DNA of 23,130 nt from Streptococcaceae bacterium (GTDB taxonomy: Bacteria; Bacillota; Bacilli; Lactobacillales; Streptococcaceae). Shown one piece after another: positions 1 through 8,340 of the stretch. A model generated the notes under the pieces. That model did not search any database and was not told the DNA's origin. It saw only the letters and a list, made by a program, of their open reading frames with translations. The first letter of the stretch is position 1, and every line of letters begins with the position of its first letter. Location of the stretch: contig JAISYB010000115.1 in assembly GCA_031270215.1 (NCBI GenBank), forward strand, positions 1 to 23,130. The letters run 5' to 3'. Both the position numbers and the translations under genes were made by a program.

Positions 1-247
1 CAATGATTTAAATCTTCAGAACATATATTTATTATATATAAAAACATTTTCTATAATTATAACATTTATTATTCGGAATATTGCGAAAACAATTGGTGAT
101 AAATAACGAAAGCTACAAAGGATTTCTCTTAGCCCCTAACACCTCGGCGGTAATCTTAGGGTTAATTTCCTCTATCGCTCATGCGATCTTCGAGTTCCTG
201 ATTTCGGATATAATTTTCAATCGTTTTAAGAATATTAAAAAAATCAA
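1..247. other. Non-coding left edge with a small hairpin
   Basis: No convincing gene is visible here. The stretch is AT-rich at 1-120. At 134-161 the arms CCCTAA and TTAGGG enclose an inner ACC/GGT stem, and on the plus strand the hairpin is followed by TTAATTT. It could be a weak terminator for a plus-strand gene lying left of the window, or a remnant of something else. A 34-codon minus-strand reading (ending in a TAA near 170) crosses the terminator of the surface-protein gene; I do not recognise it and do not call it a gene. Confidence 0.4.
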
Positions 248-275
248 CTAATGAAAGTATTACAACTTTCATTAG
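248..275 (-). terminator. Rho-independent terminator of the surface-protein gene
   Basis: A perfect 11-bp inverted repeat, CTAATGAAAGT (248-258) and ACTTTCATTAG (265-275), encloses a 6-nt loop. Read on the minus strand it lies about 30 nt after the stop codon at 306-308 and is followed by TTGATTTTTTTAA, a seven-T run. The stem is AT-rich, so termination may be incomplete. The position and T-tract fit an intrinsic terminator. Confidence 0.75.
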
Positions 276-305
276 CTGATCTGACTCATTTTACAACACT
301 CTCAA

Positions 306-3300
306 TTAGCTGTGTTTGCGTCTACGATAAATATAAATCATCGCTACGATCATCAATAATCCAATGTAAGGTGCGACTTCTATTGTTTTTTCACCTGTAC
401 TTGGTAAGTTTCTTCTCGGATTTTCCGGCCCTTTAGGTGCTTCAAATGTTTCAGGTATATCTGAATTTTTAGGACCCTTAATCCTCAAAGTCTGCGCTTC
501 ATCATTGATGTCTTCGTGCAATCCGATTAAGTCACCTTGTGCATTAAATACTTTTTCAAAGACAACCAACGTTAAATCATTGCTCAAGACTTTTCGATTG
601 AACGCGAAGTCCATTGTTACATAACCTTTTCCAGTATTACTTGCCACAAATGTTGAATGACCTTCAATCTCTTTACCAAAAATAGTAAATGGTGCATTGG
701 CTTCTTTAACCATTAGTTTTCCATTAACTGTGTAGCTCGCTCCAGGAATCAAGTTTTCATAATAAATGATGTCCCGAATAATGACATAGTCATCTTCATC
801 ACTACTTAGCTCAACTGCTTGTGTACCTACTTTTGGATAATGAACCGTTTGATCTTCATCTTCGATTTCTGCGTGGATAGCAATCTTTTTGTCTTCTGTA
901 TACAGAGTTTCGAATACAACAATTGATTTACCTGCTAAATCTCCCTGTTGAATATTGAATTTCAACTCAATTGTCCCATCTTTTTTCGTTGCTACAAATT
1001 CTTTTTCTGCATGAACTTCTTTATTTTCTTTAGTTAAGAAAGTTTTCCCAGTAGCTTTATCCATCAGTGTGCCTTTGACTATATAAGTTTTACCAATTTC
1101 AAGATTCTTATAACTTACTTCATCTACTATTGTAACGTTGTCAGTTGCCAAGCCTTGATTAGTCCCTGTAGCTTTATCTTTAGCCTTAGTTCCAATCTCT
1201 GGTTGACGTACAGTCTGATCTTCATCTTCAATATCTTTATGCTCACCAACTAATTTTCCTTCAACATTAAACATTTCTTCAAATACAACTAATTCCAATT
1301 TTTCAGTTAATGCACTACGAGGGAAAATGAAGTCCACCTCAATGGTTCCACTACCAGTGTGATTTTCTGGAATTTCCACCTCACCAGTAACAGATACTTC
1401 TTCTCCCTTCTCGTTTTTAACTAAGAAAGGTCTATTAGTTGCTTTATCCATTAATACGCCTTTAACTGTATAAGCTTTTCCAACCTTTAAATTTTCATAA
1501 GAAATCTGATCCTTGATTGTTATAAATTCTTCCTCTAAATCAGAAATCTGAGAAGCTTTAGTTCCAACTTTTGGATAACTTACAGTTTGATTTTCATCTT
1601 CAATATCCGCATGGACGGCAATCTCTTTGTTCTTATACTCTAAGTGTTCAAAGACTACTACCGTCTTACCTGCTAAATCTCCTTTTTTAACGATAAATTC
1701 AAGTGATTCAGTGCCGGAAGATTCTTTTGGTGTAAAGGTTTTTGAAGCCGTAACTTTGTCTCCGTCACGAGTTATCAGTGCCTCTCCAGTAGCTTTGTCC
1801 ATCAATTCACCGGAAAGCTTGTATTCTTTTCCAGGTATCAATCCAGAATAAGAAACAGTATCAACAATTGTTACTCGTTTTCCTGCAAGTCCTTCATCCA
1901 TTTCAGTTTCTTTGTCAATAGCATTTGTCTTAATTTCAACATCCGTTACAGAAAAGACTTCGCCATATTCGCCGTGAATCCCTTCGTGAAGCACCTTGTC
2001 TTTATTTGCTTTGTCAACTACCTTTGCGACCCAGCCATAAGTTCCTGGAGAATCCAAAGTGACATTTTCTAGTCCATATCCATTAAGGTTTGAAGCAAAC
2101 TCTCCAGCTTTTGTAATAGAAATACCTTTACTAGAAGTCACAATTTTCTCAGGTTTAGAGAAATCTAAACGATCGATTTCATCACTGTATTTGTACAAAG
2201 TAAAGGTCACCTCAGCATCTGCATTAATAGGTGCTTTTGTCACTTTTAGGGTATCCCAAACTTTATCCCCCATGTGGACTTTCTCTTCGTTTGCTTTTGT
2301 ATAATACTCATCATTGGTTACCACATGTACAGTTTCGGAAGGAACGCCGTACTCTGTCTGGAATTTTGCGACGCGTCCACTATCATCGCCACCAGTAACA
2401 ACGATAGTATAGTAACCAGCTTGATCAAAGGCTTTAAATTCCTTCGTGTTTAATTGACCTTCAATTAATGGAGCCGTTATTTCATCAAAAACAACTGCAT
2501 GCTCAGGAACTTTTCCTTGCTCCGGCTTGATTGGTGAATAATACATTGTGAAAGTTGCCGTTAATGATTTGTCCTCTTTACTGTCACCCCAACCAGATGG
2601 TAGGTTATAGCTTCCGTCAGCTGAAAGATCGCGGTCTTTCCCTTTCAACTCTACATGTGTATTCCAATCATTTAGATTCCCTTTGCCGTCACCTAATAAT
2701 CCCCACATTCCCGGAAGATCAACAACGGAAATTCGATCATGAATGCTTTGTCCCACGACTGCTGAGGTCGTTGAAACTTTGGTTTCAATATTTGCTGTCC
2801 AAGGAACTAAAGCATACTCATTTTCACTACCAAAATGGGATTGCCAAGATTCAGTGTATTCTGTTTCATCAATTGTTTCTACCCAGACATACCAACCTTT
2901 ATCTTTTTGCTTAATCGTTACATCTTCGGTTTCAACAATGCCATTACCTATGATTTCTGTTTTTACTTCTGCATAAGGTTTAATATTTCCTGGAATACTA
3001 ACTTCAGAGCCACCTTCATGCTGATTGCCATTGTTAATAAAATCTGGCTTGGTTAGGAAAGGACCATATAATTTACTGTTTATGACAATTTTATGTCCCG
3101 ATTTATTATCCCAAACCTTTAGCTGATCTCGTACTTTTCCACCTGTTTCAGGCAACCGATGACCATCAATATACTTGCCATCATTCGTATTCAAAATCAG
3201 ATTTTTAGTTTCGACCTTAGGCTGCCATTTGACTAATGTTTGTTCATTTGTGTCATTAAAAGGCTTTTGAAAATTTGCATCATCCGTAAAATAACTTGCA

Positions 3301-4616
3301 TATGCTCCCTGTTCATCTCGATCAAAGCGAACTACCGGGTAATAAAAACCATATTTTTCAGCTACTAAACCTGAGGTATGCGTATAGGCTTGCACTCCGC
3401 TAGCTACTATCGTTTCTGAAACTGCATTCAATTTAGTAATATCAGCATGATTGACTAATTCATCGACCGGAATTGCCTGAGTTCCATAATCATTCTCTGA
3501 GTAATACCAATCCAATTTTAGCTGTGCTGGTACTTTTCTACCTTGGTTTAAAATATTGGTCCACGTTGTATCTCCTGCTAGCTCGACATTAATTTCATCG
3601 GTTAGCTTTTGACCTTTTTTCAATAATAAAGGTGTTTTAGTTGTTGCACTAATTTTAAATGGTTTGATTAAGTCAACATCTGCTACTGTTGAGATTTTTT
3701 GTCGATCTTCCGCTAAAGCTGTAATAAAGTCTTGATCGCTTGGGAAATAATATTCTGTTAATTGTGTTCCCGGCAGTTCACTAACTTCCATTTGGACAGC
3801 TACTTTTCCCGTTTGATTAGGAATTACTATGATATCTGCGGGTGCAGCATTTGATTTGAAGTTCCACTCTGTTTGACCATCTTGGAATTTCCCATCGGTC
3901 ACTGTCAATTTTACATCGTAAGCGCCCAAATTTCTAACATCATTATTCGCTGCTGAAAGAATTTCAAACTTAACTTTCGCAGATTGTTGTTTACTATCCT
4001 CCTCTAGCGTTACTACGCCACTGTATGGTCCACTATTCTGTGAAGCCACAGTATTCATCGTAGCTAACCAGCTCTCAATTTCTTTCCAATCCGCTTGATT
4101 AGAAAGTTTATTTTTTGCAGCAGCATAGATATCCTTTGTACCGTCTACTTCATAATTATCTCTAAAGTACATTCCCATTGCTGCGTGTACCATTCTGTGA
4201 TTATTTTTTTCCCCTTCTGACAAGCTATCCCAGCCACTTGTAGGTGTTCCACGAGTAATAAAATAATCTACCATAAAAGCAGCAGCATTGTCAGTTATTT
4301 TTGTTGGAACCGCGGGGTTATCCATATTAACCGGTACACCCATTTCAATACAAAAAGGAAAATGCGTGCTACTATCTTTACTAGGATTTCCTAATTCTTT
4401 TCCGCCAATACTGTAAGAACCAAAGCTCAAAGCAATATTGCCTGTTTCAGCTCCAGAATAACATTTCCCTAATACTTCTCTTTCTCTGGGCACATTAGGC
4501 CCTTCGCCCCACCAGACAGCATCCGCTTCAACTTTCAAATTAAACAATCCAACATTACTTAACACCATCATAATAGACAGTATAATTCGCCAAAATTTCC
4601 CAAAAAATTTTTTCAT
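306..4616 (-). CDS. LPxTG surface adhesin with T-Q ester-bond (VaFE) repeats
   Basis: A 1436-residue secreted protein, probably an adhesin displayed on the cell wall. Residues 1-32 form a signal peptide (basic start, hydrophobic core, end near VEADA). Residues 40-160 resemble a thioester domain head: Cys89 sits in a PFCIEMG context, but the usual TQxA-type Gln position reads VHAAM (His144). Four related modules of about 150 residues follow, starting near 325, 468, 618 and 772, each opening with a TK...G..I.D.L.V pattern. Four T-Q ester-bond domains occupy 893-1378. The end carries LPSTG (1404-1408), a hydrophobic stretch and YRRRKHS, the classic sortase signal. ATG is preceded by GAAGGAGATTGAG. 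The gene has its own promoter and terminator and stands alone. The ligand cannot be predicted; assignment to the VaFE/T-Q class is firm. Confidence 0.9.
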   Translation of the reverse strand: MKKFFGKFWRIILSIMMVLSNVGLFNLKVEADAVWWGEGPNVPREREVLGKCYSGAETGNIALSFGSYSIGGKELGNPSKDSSTHFPFCIEMGVPVNMDNPAVPTKITDNAAAFMVDYFITRGTPTSGWDSLSEGEKNNHRMVHAAMGMYFRDNYEVDGTKDIYAAAKNKLSNQADWKEIESWLATMNTVASQNSGPYSGVVTLEEDSKQQSAKVKFEILSAANNDVRNLGAYDVKLTVTDGKFQDGQTEWNFKSNAAPADIIVIPNQTGKVAVQMEVSELPGTQLTEYYFPSDQDFITALAEDRQKISTVADVDLIKPFKISATTKTPLLLKKGQKLTDEINVELAGDTTWTNILNQGRKVPAQLKLDWYYSENDYGTQAIPVDELVNHADITKLNAVSETIVASGVQAYTHTSGLVAEKYGFYYPVVRFDRDEQGAYASYFTDDANFQKPFNDTNEQTLVKWQPKVETKNLILNTNDGKYIDGHRLPETGGKVRDQLKVWDNKSGHKIVINSKLYGPFLTKPDFINNGNQHEGGSEVSIPGNIKPYAEVKTEIIGNGIVETEDVTIKQKDKGWYVWVETIDETEYTESWQSHFGSENEYALVPWTANIETKVSTTSAVVGQSIHDRISVVDLPGMWGLLGDGKGNLNDWNTHVELKGKDRDLSADGSYNLPSGWGDSKEDKSLTATFTMYYSPIKPEQGKVPEHAVVFDEITAPLIEGQLNTKEFKAFDQAGYYTIVVTGGDDSGRVAKFQTEYGVPSETVHVVTNDEYYTKANEEKVHMGDKVWDTLKVTKAPINADAEVTFTLYKYSDEIDRLDFSKPEKIVTSSKGISITKAGEFASNLNGYGLENVTLDSPGTYGWVAKVVDKANKDKVLHEGIHGEYGEVFSVTDVEIKTNAIDKETEMDEGLAGKRVTIVDTVSYSGLIPGKEYKLSGELMDKATGEALITRDGDKVTASKTFTPKESSGTESLEFIVKKGDLAGKTVVVFEHLEYKNKEIAVHADIEDENQTVSYPKVGTKASQISDLEEEFITIKDQISYENLKVGKAYTVKGVLMDKATNRPFLVKNEKGEEVSVTGEVEIPENHTGSGTIEVDFIFPRSALTEKLELVVFEEMFNVEGKLVGEHKDIEDEDQTVRQPEIGTKAKDKATGTNQGLATDNVTIVDEVSYKNLEIGKTYIVKGTLMDKATGKTFLTKENKEVHAEKEFVATKKDGTIELKFNIQQGDLAGKSIVVFETLYTEDKKIAIHAEIEDEDQTVHYPKVGTQAVELSSDEDDYVIIRDIIYYENLIPGASYTVNGKLMVKEANAPFTIFGKEIEGHSTFVASNTGKGYVTMDFAFNRKVLSNDLTLVVFEKVFNAQGDLIGLHEDINDEAQTLRIKGPKNSDIPETFEAPKGPENPRRNLPSTGEKTIEVAPYIGLLMIVAMIYIYRRRKHS
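483..1940 (-). repeat. Four T-Q ester-bond domain repeats, alternating A-B-A-B
   Basis: Four tandem protein repeats of 120-124 residues at 893-1012, 1013-1136, 1137-1258 and 1259-1378. Each has an opening-strand Thr (IKTNA, VGTKA, IGTKA, VGTQA), a VVFE motif and a closing HxDxxDxxQT-type motif (HADIEDENQT, HKDIEDEDQT, HAEIEDEDQT, HEDINDEAQT). In the Cpe0147-type family these supply the Thr-Gln ester crosslink plus the catalytic Glu, His and Asp, and all four copies keep them. Repeats 1 and 3 share a GDLAGK..VVFE form. Repeats 2 and 4 share an LxLVVFExxFNxxGxLxGxH form. This points to duplication of a two-domain unit. Confidence 0.85.
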
Positions 4617-4759
4617 CTCAATCTCCTTCTTTCCTTTTTTCTTTTCTAACCTTCCCCGTATCCTTTAATTATTTTGCTCCCAACATTCCTCCGTTCTCGA
4701 ATATTAATCTTAATTGACGTTAAGCGACAAAATACTGCCCAAAAAACAAAAAGATTATT

Positions 4760-4788
4760 AATATATAAATCTATTTATTTTTTGTTAA
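4760..4788 (-). promoter_or_regulatory. Probable sigma-A promoter of the surface-protein gene
   Basis: On the minus strand, TTAACA (4783-4788) and TATATT (4760-4765) are separated by exactly 17 bp. This would give a 5' leader of roughly 130-140 nt ahead of the ATG at 4616. The region is very AT-rich, so chance matches are likely. The call rests on spacing and position. Confidence 0.45.
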
Positions 4789-4964
4789 TACTATTTTATC
4801 ATGATATTATCTTTTTTGAAAACATTTTTAAAAATCTTAAAAAATGAAATTCAAATTATGTCAGTATTCCGATAGAATCACAAATTGCTTCCGTAAAAAT
4901 GCCCAAAACACCTACTCAAAGCCGAATATCCATTTTGCCTACTCTACGCTCAAGCTAAAATCAC

Positions 4965-5000
4965 AAAAAGAGCAATTCGAGAAAATCTCAAAATCGCTCT
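4965..5000 (-). terminator. Second minus-strand terminator between tkt and the surface gene
   Basis: On the minus strand AGAGCGATTTTGAGA pairs with TCTCGAATTGCTCT across a TTT loop (one bulged T, two G-U pairs) and runs into TTTTTGTG. This is a strong intrinsic terminator by shape. It lies more than 300 nt past the tkt stop and downstream of the intron remnant, so it would catch read-through before the surface-protein promoter. Confidence 0.65.
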
Positions 5001-5033
5001 GAATCTTTATATATCAATGTTCTTTTCTAACAT

Positions 5034-5207
5034 GAACCTCCCAAGTCAAGAACAAGCAGAAATATTGTCTACTTCTTGTTATGCAACCGAACTTAGATTA
5101 CAAGTAACAATTCACCGTTCATAGCTCGGTAAAAACCCTTGTCTTTAGCTAATACTTCCTACTAACAGGCGTATAAGGGACTTACACCCTCTACATGCTG
5201 ACATATC
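5034..5207 (-). mobile_element. Decayed group II (class C-like) intron fragment, domain I
   Basis: Read on the minus strand from 5207, the sequence shows a group II intron domain I signature. It has a GGGTGTAAGTCCC hairpin (about 5182-5194), then GGAAGTATTAGC and CAAGGGT, and further on TTGCATAACAA and GGGAGGTTC. The same ordered blocks occur in the Oceanobacillus iheyensis class IIC intron as I remember it. The fragment is internally shortened. I see no domain V and no reverse-transcriptase (LtrA) frame, so it is a dead scar. Its left end abuts the T-run of the tkt terminator, which is the known insertion preference of class C introns. Confidence 0.6.
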
Positions 5208-5239
5208 AAAAAGCACACCTGAAAATCAGATGCACTTTT
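5208..5239 (-). terminator. Terminator of the ula-tal-tkt operon
   Basis: On the minus strand AAAAGTGCATCTGA pairs with TCAGGTGTGCTTTT (14 positions, three of them G-U) across a TTT loop. It continues into a T-run (TTTTTGATATG) about 95 nt after the tkt stop. This is a good intrinsic terminator and probably the end of the long operon. Confidence 0.75.
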
Positions 5240-5334
5240 GCTATGTATTCGCTTTGTTGCAAATCAGCCCGATTTAGCATTGAACCCCAAAAACAAGCTA
5301 GTGTGATCCAAAATATCTTTTGTTTATTTATTGT

Positions 5335-7320
5335 TTATAAATCATTGTATTTTCTGACAATATTCTCAACAGTAAAACCGTATTCTTCAAAAATCTTATC
5401 TTCAGGTGCTGAAGCGCCGTATTGATCGACGGTTATTGTATCGCCATCTAGGCCAACATATCGACCCCAACCATAGCTTGAACCAGCCTCAATCGCCAAA
5501 CGTTTCGTCACTTCTCTTGGTAATATAGCTTCTTGATATGCCACATCCTGTGCTTCAAATAAATCAAAGCTTGGCAAAGAAATCACTCGAACGTCCTTGC
5601 CTTGTTGTTTTAGGGCAAGCTGAGCATCAATCGCTAATTTAACTTCACTTCCAGTCGCAATTAAAATACCATCCAACACACCTTCTTCTGCACTCACCAC
5701 ATAGCCACCTTTAGAGACATTTTGACGGGCATTTTCTTTGGTGCCTTCAATCACTGGTAGATTTTGGCGTGTTAAAACAAGCGCTGTTGGTTTATCAGTT
5801 GATTGAATGGCGATTTCCCACGCTGCCACAACTTCATTACCATCTGCTGGACGAATCACTTGCAGATTAGGGATTGAACGCAATGAGGCAAGCTGTTCAA
5901 CCGGCTCATGTGTTGGTCCATCTTCTCCAACCGCAATTGAATCATGGGTAAAGACATAGGTCACTGGCAGGTTTTGAATGGCAGCCAGCCGAATTGCTGG
6001 TAATAGATAGTTTGAGAAAACGAAGAATGTACCGCCATAGACTTTTGTACCAGCGTGTAGGGCAATGCCGTTCATGGCTGCGCCCATCGCAAATTCACGT
6101 ACGCCAAACCAGATATTTCTGCCGGCATAGTTATCCGATTGAAAATCCGTTTCGTTAGCTACCATTGTGTTATTTGAGGCTGAAAGATCAGCCGATCCAC
6201 CCCAAAATTCAGGCAATTGTGCCGATAGGGCTTGAATTGTTTCCTTTGAAGTCACCCGACTAGCTGCCGAGCTTTCAACTTCATAGACAGGTAAATCAAT
6301 CAATTCAATTTTTTCATCACTAAAGACTCTCGTATATTCATTTGCTAGCTCAGGGTAGGCTTGGCTATATTGTTCAAATAACGCATGCCACATACGTTCA
6401 GCCTGTTCGCCACGTGTATTTAAGGTAGTGGCAAAACGTGTTGCGACTGCTTCTGGCACACTAAAGGCTTGATAATTCCATCCATAGCTAGCCTTGGCAA
6501 AGCTGACACCATCTGTACCAAGTGGTGCACCGTGAACTGCTGAGGTGCCCTCATTTTTAGCACCAAAGCCGATAATCGTTTTAACTTCAATAATAGTCGG
6601 TTTATCTGTTTCAGCCTTGGCGCTTTCAATTGCCGCATTAATTGCTGCTAAATCATTGCCATCTTTAACTAGAATATGTTGCCAGCCATATGCTTCAAAG
6701 CGTTCCCCAACATTTTCAGTAAAGGCTTTTGTAGTTGGGCCGTCTAATGAAATATCATTGGAATCATAGAATAAAATCAATTTGCCAAGCTTTAAATGGC
6801 CAGCTAATGAAGCAGCTTCCTGTGACACACCCTCCATTAAATCGCCATCACCATTTAAGGCATAGGTATAATGATCGACAATTGGAAAATTAGGCTGATT
6901 ATATTTGGCTGCTAAATGCGCCTCTGCCATTGCCATACCAACTGCATTCGCAATTCCTTGTCCTAATGGACCAGTTGTTGCTTCCACACCATCTGTATGG
7001 TTAACTTCTGGATGTCCCGGTGTTTTTGAGCCCCATTGACGAAATTGTTTTAGGTCTTCAATTGAAACCTGATAGCCTGCAAGGTGTAACAAGCTATATA
7101 ATAATGCAGAGCCATGCCCAGCCGAAAGAACAAAACGGTCACGATTTGACCATTGACGGCTGGTTTTTGGGTTAACATTCAAATGATGCATCCATAAAAC
7201 ATAAGCCATTGGCGCTGCCCCCATTGGTAAACCGGGGTGACCTGAATTAGCTTTTTGAATCATATCCATACTTAGCGTACGAATGGTATTGACTGCAAGT
7301 TGATCGGTAGTGTCGAACAT
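5335..7320 (-). CDS. tkt: Transketolase
   Basis: Thiamine-diphosphate enzyme that moves two-carbon units between pentose, tetrose, heptose and hexose phosphates in the cytoplasmic non-oxidative pentose phosphate pathway. The 661-residue length is normal for the family. Visible hallmarks are SGHPG with His28, SAGHGSALLY with His69, GPLGQGIANAVG, the ThDP/metal motif NGDGDLMEG (156-163) with Asn188 in YDSND, and THDSIAVGEDGPTHEP in the second domain. ATG follows AAAGGAGATAAATTTC. It is the last gene of the ula operon, 70 nt after tal. Its place there suggests it handles the D-xylulose 5-phosphate produced by UlaF; whether it is the only transketolase of the cell cannot be seen. Confidence 0.97.
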   Translation of the reverse strand: MFDTTDQLAVNTIRTLSMDMIQKANSGHPGLPMGAAPMAYVLWMHHLNVNPKTSRQWSNRDRFVLSAGHGSALLYSLLHLAGYQVSIEDLKQFRQWGSKTPGHPEVNHTDGVEATTGPLGQGIANAVGMAMAEAHLAAKYNQPNFPIVDHYTYALNGDGDLMEGVSQEAASLAGHLKLGKLILFYDSNDISLDGPTTKAFTENVGERFEAYGWQHILVKDGNDLAAINAAIESAKAETDKPTIIEVKTIIGFGAKNEGTSAVHGAPLGTDGVSFAKASYGWNYQAFSVPEAVATRFATTLNTRGEQAERMWHALFEQYSQAYPELANEYTRVFSDEKIELIDLPVYEVESSAASRVTSKETIQALSAQLPEFWGGSADLSASNNTMVANETDFQSDNYAGRNIWFGVREFAMGAAMNGIALHAGTKVYGGTFFVFSNYLLPAIRLAAIQNLPVTYVFTHDSIAVGEDGPTHEPVEQLASLRSIPNLQVIRPADGNEVVAAWEIAIQSTDKPTALVLTRQNLPVIEGTKENARQNVSKGGYVVSAEEGVLDGILIATGSEVKLAIDAQLALKQQGKDVRVISLPSFDLFEAQDVAYQEAILPREVTKRLAIEAGSSYGWGRYVGLDGDTITVDQYGASAPEDKIFEEYGFTVENIVRKYNDL

Positions 7321-7355
7321 GAAATTTATCTCCTTTTTTTACTAATTTTAACCAA

Positions 7356-7387
7356 AATAACTCGCCTACATCAGTAAACGAGTTATT
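7356..7387 (-). other. Hairpin between tal and tkt, possible partial terminator
   Basis: A perfect 9-bp inverted repeat, AATAACTCG (7356-7364) and CGAGTTATT (7379-7387), has a 14-nt loop and is followed on the minus strand by TTTTGG. It sits just after the tal stop. The stem is AT-rich and the T-tract short, so it probably attenuates or stabilises mRNA rather than ending the operon. Confidence 0.4.
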
Positions 7388-7390
7388 CAA

Positions 7391-8035
7391 TTACTTTGAA
7401 AATTCCGCCCAATCCTTCATAAATTGTGCGACGCCATTGTCTGTTAATGGATGGCTCCATAATTTAGGGAATAAATTACCCGGAATAGTCGCAATATGAC
7501 TGCCGACTAAGGCTGTCGCCTCAACATGTTCTAAAGTCCGAATGGAAGCAGAAATAATTTCTGCTTTCAGCTCGTAAATATCGAGAACTTGTCGTAATTT
7601 TTCAATTAATTCAAGACCTGACACACCAATATCATCTAATCTTCCAATAAAAGGTGAGATATAAGTCGCACCAGCCTTAGCTGCCATTAACCCTTGGGCG
7701 ACTGAAAAAATCAAGGTCACGTTCGTTTTAATATTTTCTTGAGATAAAATATTAACTGCGGCTAAGCCAGCTTCTGTCATTGGAATTTTAACGACGATAT
7801 TGTCCGCCCATTTAGCAATTTCGCGTGCTTCTTTGACCATACCTGCTGTTTCTAAGCTAATGACTTCGGCAGAAACGGGACCATCGACTAAAGCGCAGAT
7901 TTCTTTAATCACTGTTTCAAAATCTCGACCTTCACGCGCAATAATTGTTGGATTAGTCGTCACGCCATCAACTAAACCTAAATCATTAATTCGTTTGATT
8001 TCTTCAATATTTGCCGTATCTAAAAAAAATTTCAT
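7391..8035 (-). CDS. tal: Transaldolase of the small TalC/FSA family
   Basis: A 214-residue TIM-barrel class I aldolase of the compact transaldolase / fructose-6-phosphate aldolase family. The N-terminus MKFFLDTANI and the motif GVTTNPTI are typical. The Schiff-base lysine is Lys83 in VVKIPMT. At the position that separates activities the protein has Phe129 (ISPFIGRLDD). Classical transaldolases carry Phe there and E. coli FSA carries Tyr, so I infer transaldolase activity. Start ATG is preceded by TTTAGGAGGACTG, which is formed from the end of the ulaF remnant just upstream. With tkt it completes a route from xylulose 5-phosphate to fructose 6-phosphate. Confidence 0.93.
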   Translation of the reverse strand: MKFFLDTANIEEIKRINDLGLVDGVTTNPTIIAREGRDFETVIKEICALVDGPVSAEVISLETAGMVKEAREIAKWADNIVVKIPMTEAGLAAVNILSQENIKTNVTLIFSVAQGLMAAKAGATYISPFIGRLDDIGVSGLELIEKLRQVLDIYELKAEIISASIRTLEHVEATALVGSHIATIPGNLFPKLWSHPLTDNGVAQFMKDWAEFSK

Positions 8036-8043
8036 CAGTCCTC

Positions 8044-8130
8044 CTAAACTTTTTGCTCATAATAGACATTTGCACCATGTTTTTGAAAATAACGTTTATC
8101 TAGTAAATACTATGGAACACGGCTACATTC
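8044..8130 (-). pseudogene. Remnant of a second ulaF gene (3' end only)
   Basis: About 87 bp that closely repeats the last 29 codons of the intact ulaF at 8341-9060 (roughly 84% identical by my hand alignment over 90 positions). The readable peptide is ECSRVP-stop-YLLDKRYFQKHGANVYYEQKV, against CSHIPQYLLDKHYFRKHGANAYYGQKV in the intact copy. The Gln codon has become TAG. The final TAG lies directly in the ribosome-binding site of tal. Upstream of 8130 the similarity stops. It looks like the tail of an older ulaF that once abutted tal. Confidence 0.85.
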
Positions 8131-8155
8131 TAACACGAAACTTAGAAAAAATAAA
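8127..8155 (-). promoter_or_regulatory. Weak candidate promoter for tal-tkt
   Basis: On the minus strand TAGAAT (8127-8132) is preceded by TGT, giving an extended -10 (TGN TAGAAT). A poor -35, TTTATT (8150-8155), lies 17 bp away. It falls inside and just upstream of the ulaF remnant, about 95 bp ahead of the tal start. It could give tal and tkt some independent expression. Evidence is a motif match only. Confidence 0.25.
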
Positions 8156-8233
8156 GCGAAGCCTTAATAAAATTGATAAAAAATGCTCGTGCACTTAAAT
8201 TTTCACCCCGACTTTTTAAAGTTTTAAGCTAGA

Positions 8234-8340
8234 TTTTGAAAATCACACGGCAGCTTTTGAAAACTCCAGCTCTATTTTTTAGAAACTCCATGTCTGCTTT
8301 TAGAAATTACACGACAGCTCTTAAAAAATCATCGCATCTC
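8234..8340 (-). repeat. Five degenerate 21-bp tandem repeats
   Basis: Units start at 8234, 8255, 8277, 8298 and 8319, a period of 21-22 bp. On the plus strand each begins TTTT(G/A)GAAA or a variant and most end in (C)AGCT or (T)CTGCT; units 1 and 4 share a CACGxCAGCT end. The last unit overlaps a weak echo of the tal start region. There is no gene here; the repeats fill the space between the intact ulaF stop and the ulaF remnant. The 21-bp period equals two helical turns, but function is unknown. Confidence 0.55.

Noticed and set aside
68..270. A 34-codon minus-strand reading after the surface-protein stop (MKVVILSLVDFF... to MSDRGN)
   Set aside because: It starts inside the terminator stem, has no ribosome-binding site and matches nothing I recognise. 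It could be a gene fragment but there is too little to support a call.
251..436. 61-codon plus-strand frame
   Set aside because: It runs through the terminator and antisense to the surface-protein tail, with no ribosome-binding site.
2555..2914. 119-codon plus-strand frame inside the surface gene
   Set aside because: Shadow of the long minus-strand gene; composition is not protein-like and no ribosome-binding site precedes it.
5240..5330. CTTTGTTGCAAA resembling an IS6-family terminal repeat
   Set aside because: Only a short match, with no partner repeat, target duplication or transposase.
7800..8198. 132-codon plus-strand frame across the tal start
   Set aside because: Antisense to tal and to the ulaF remnant, both explained by minus-strand homology.
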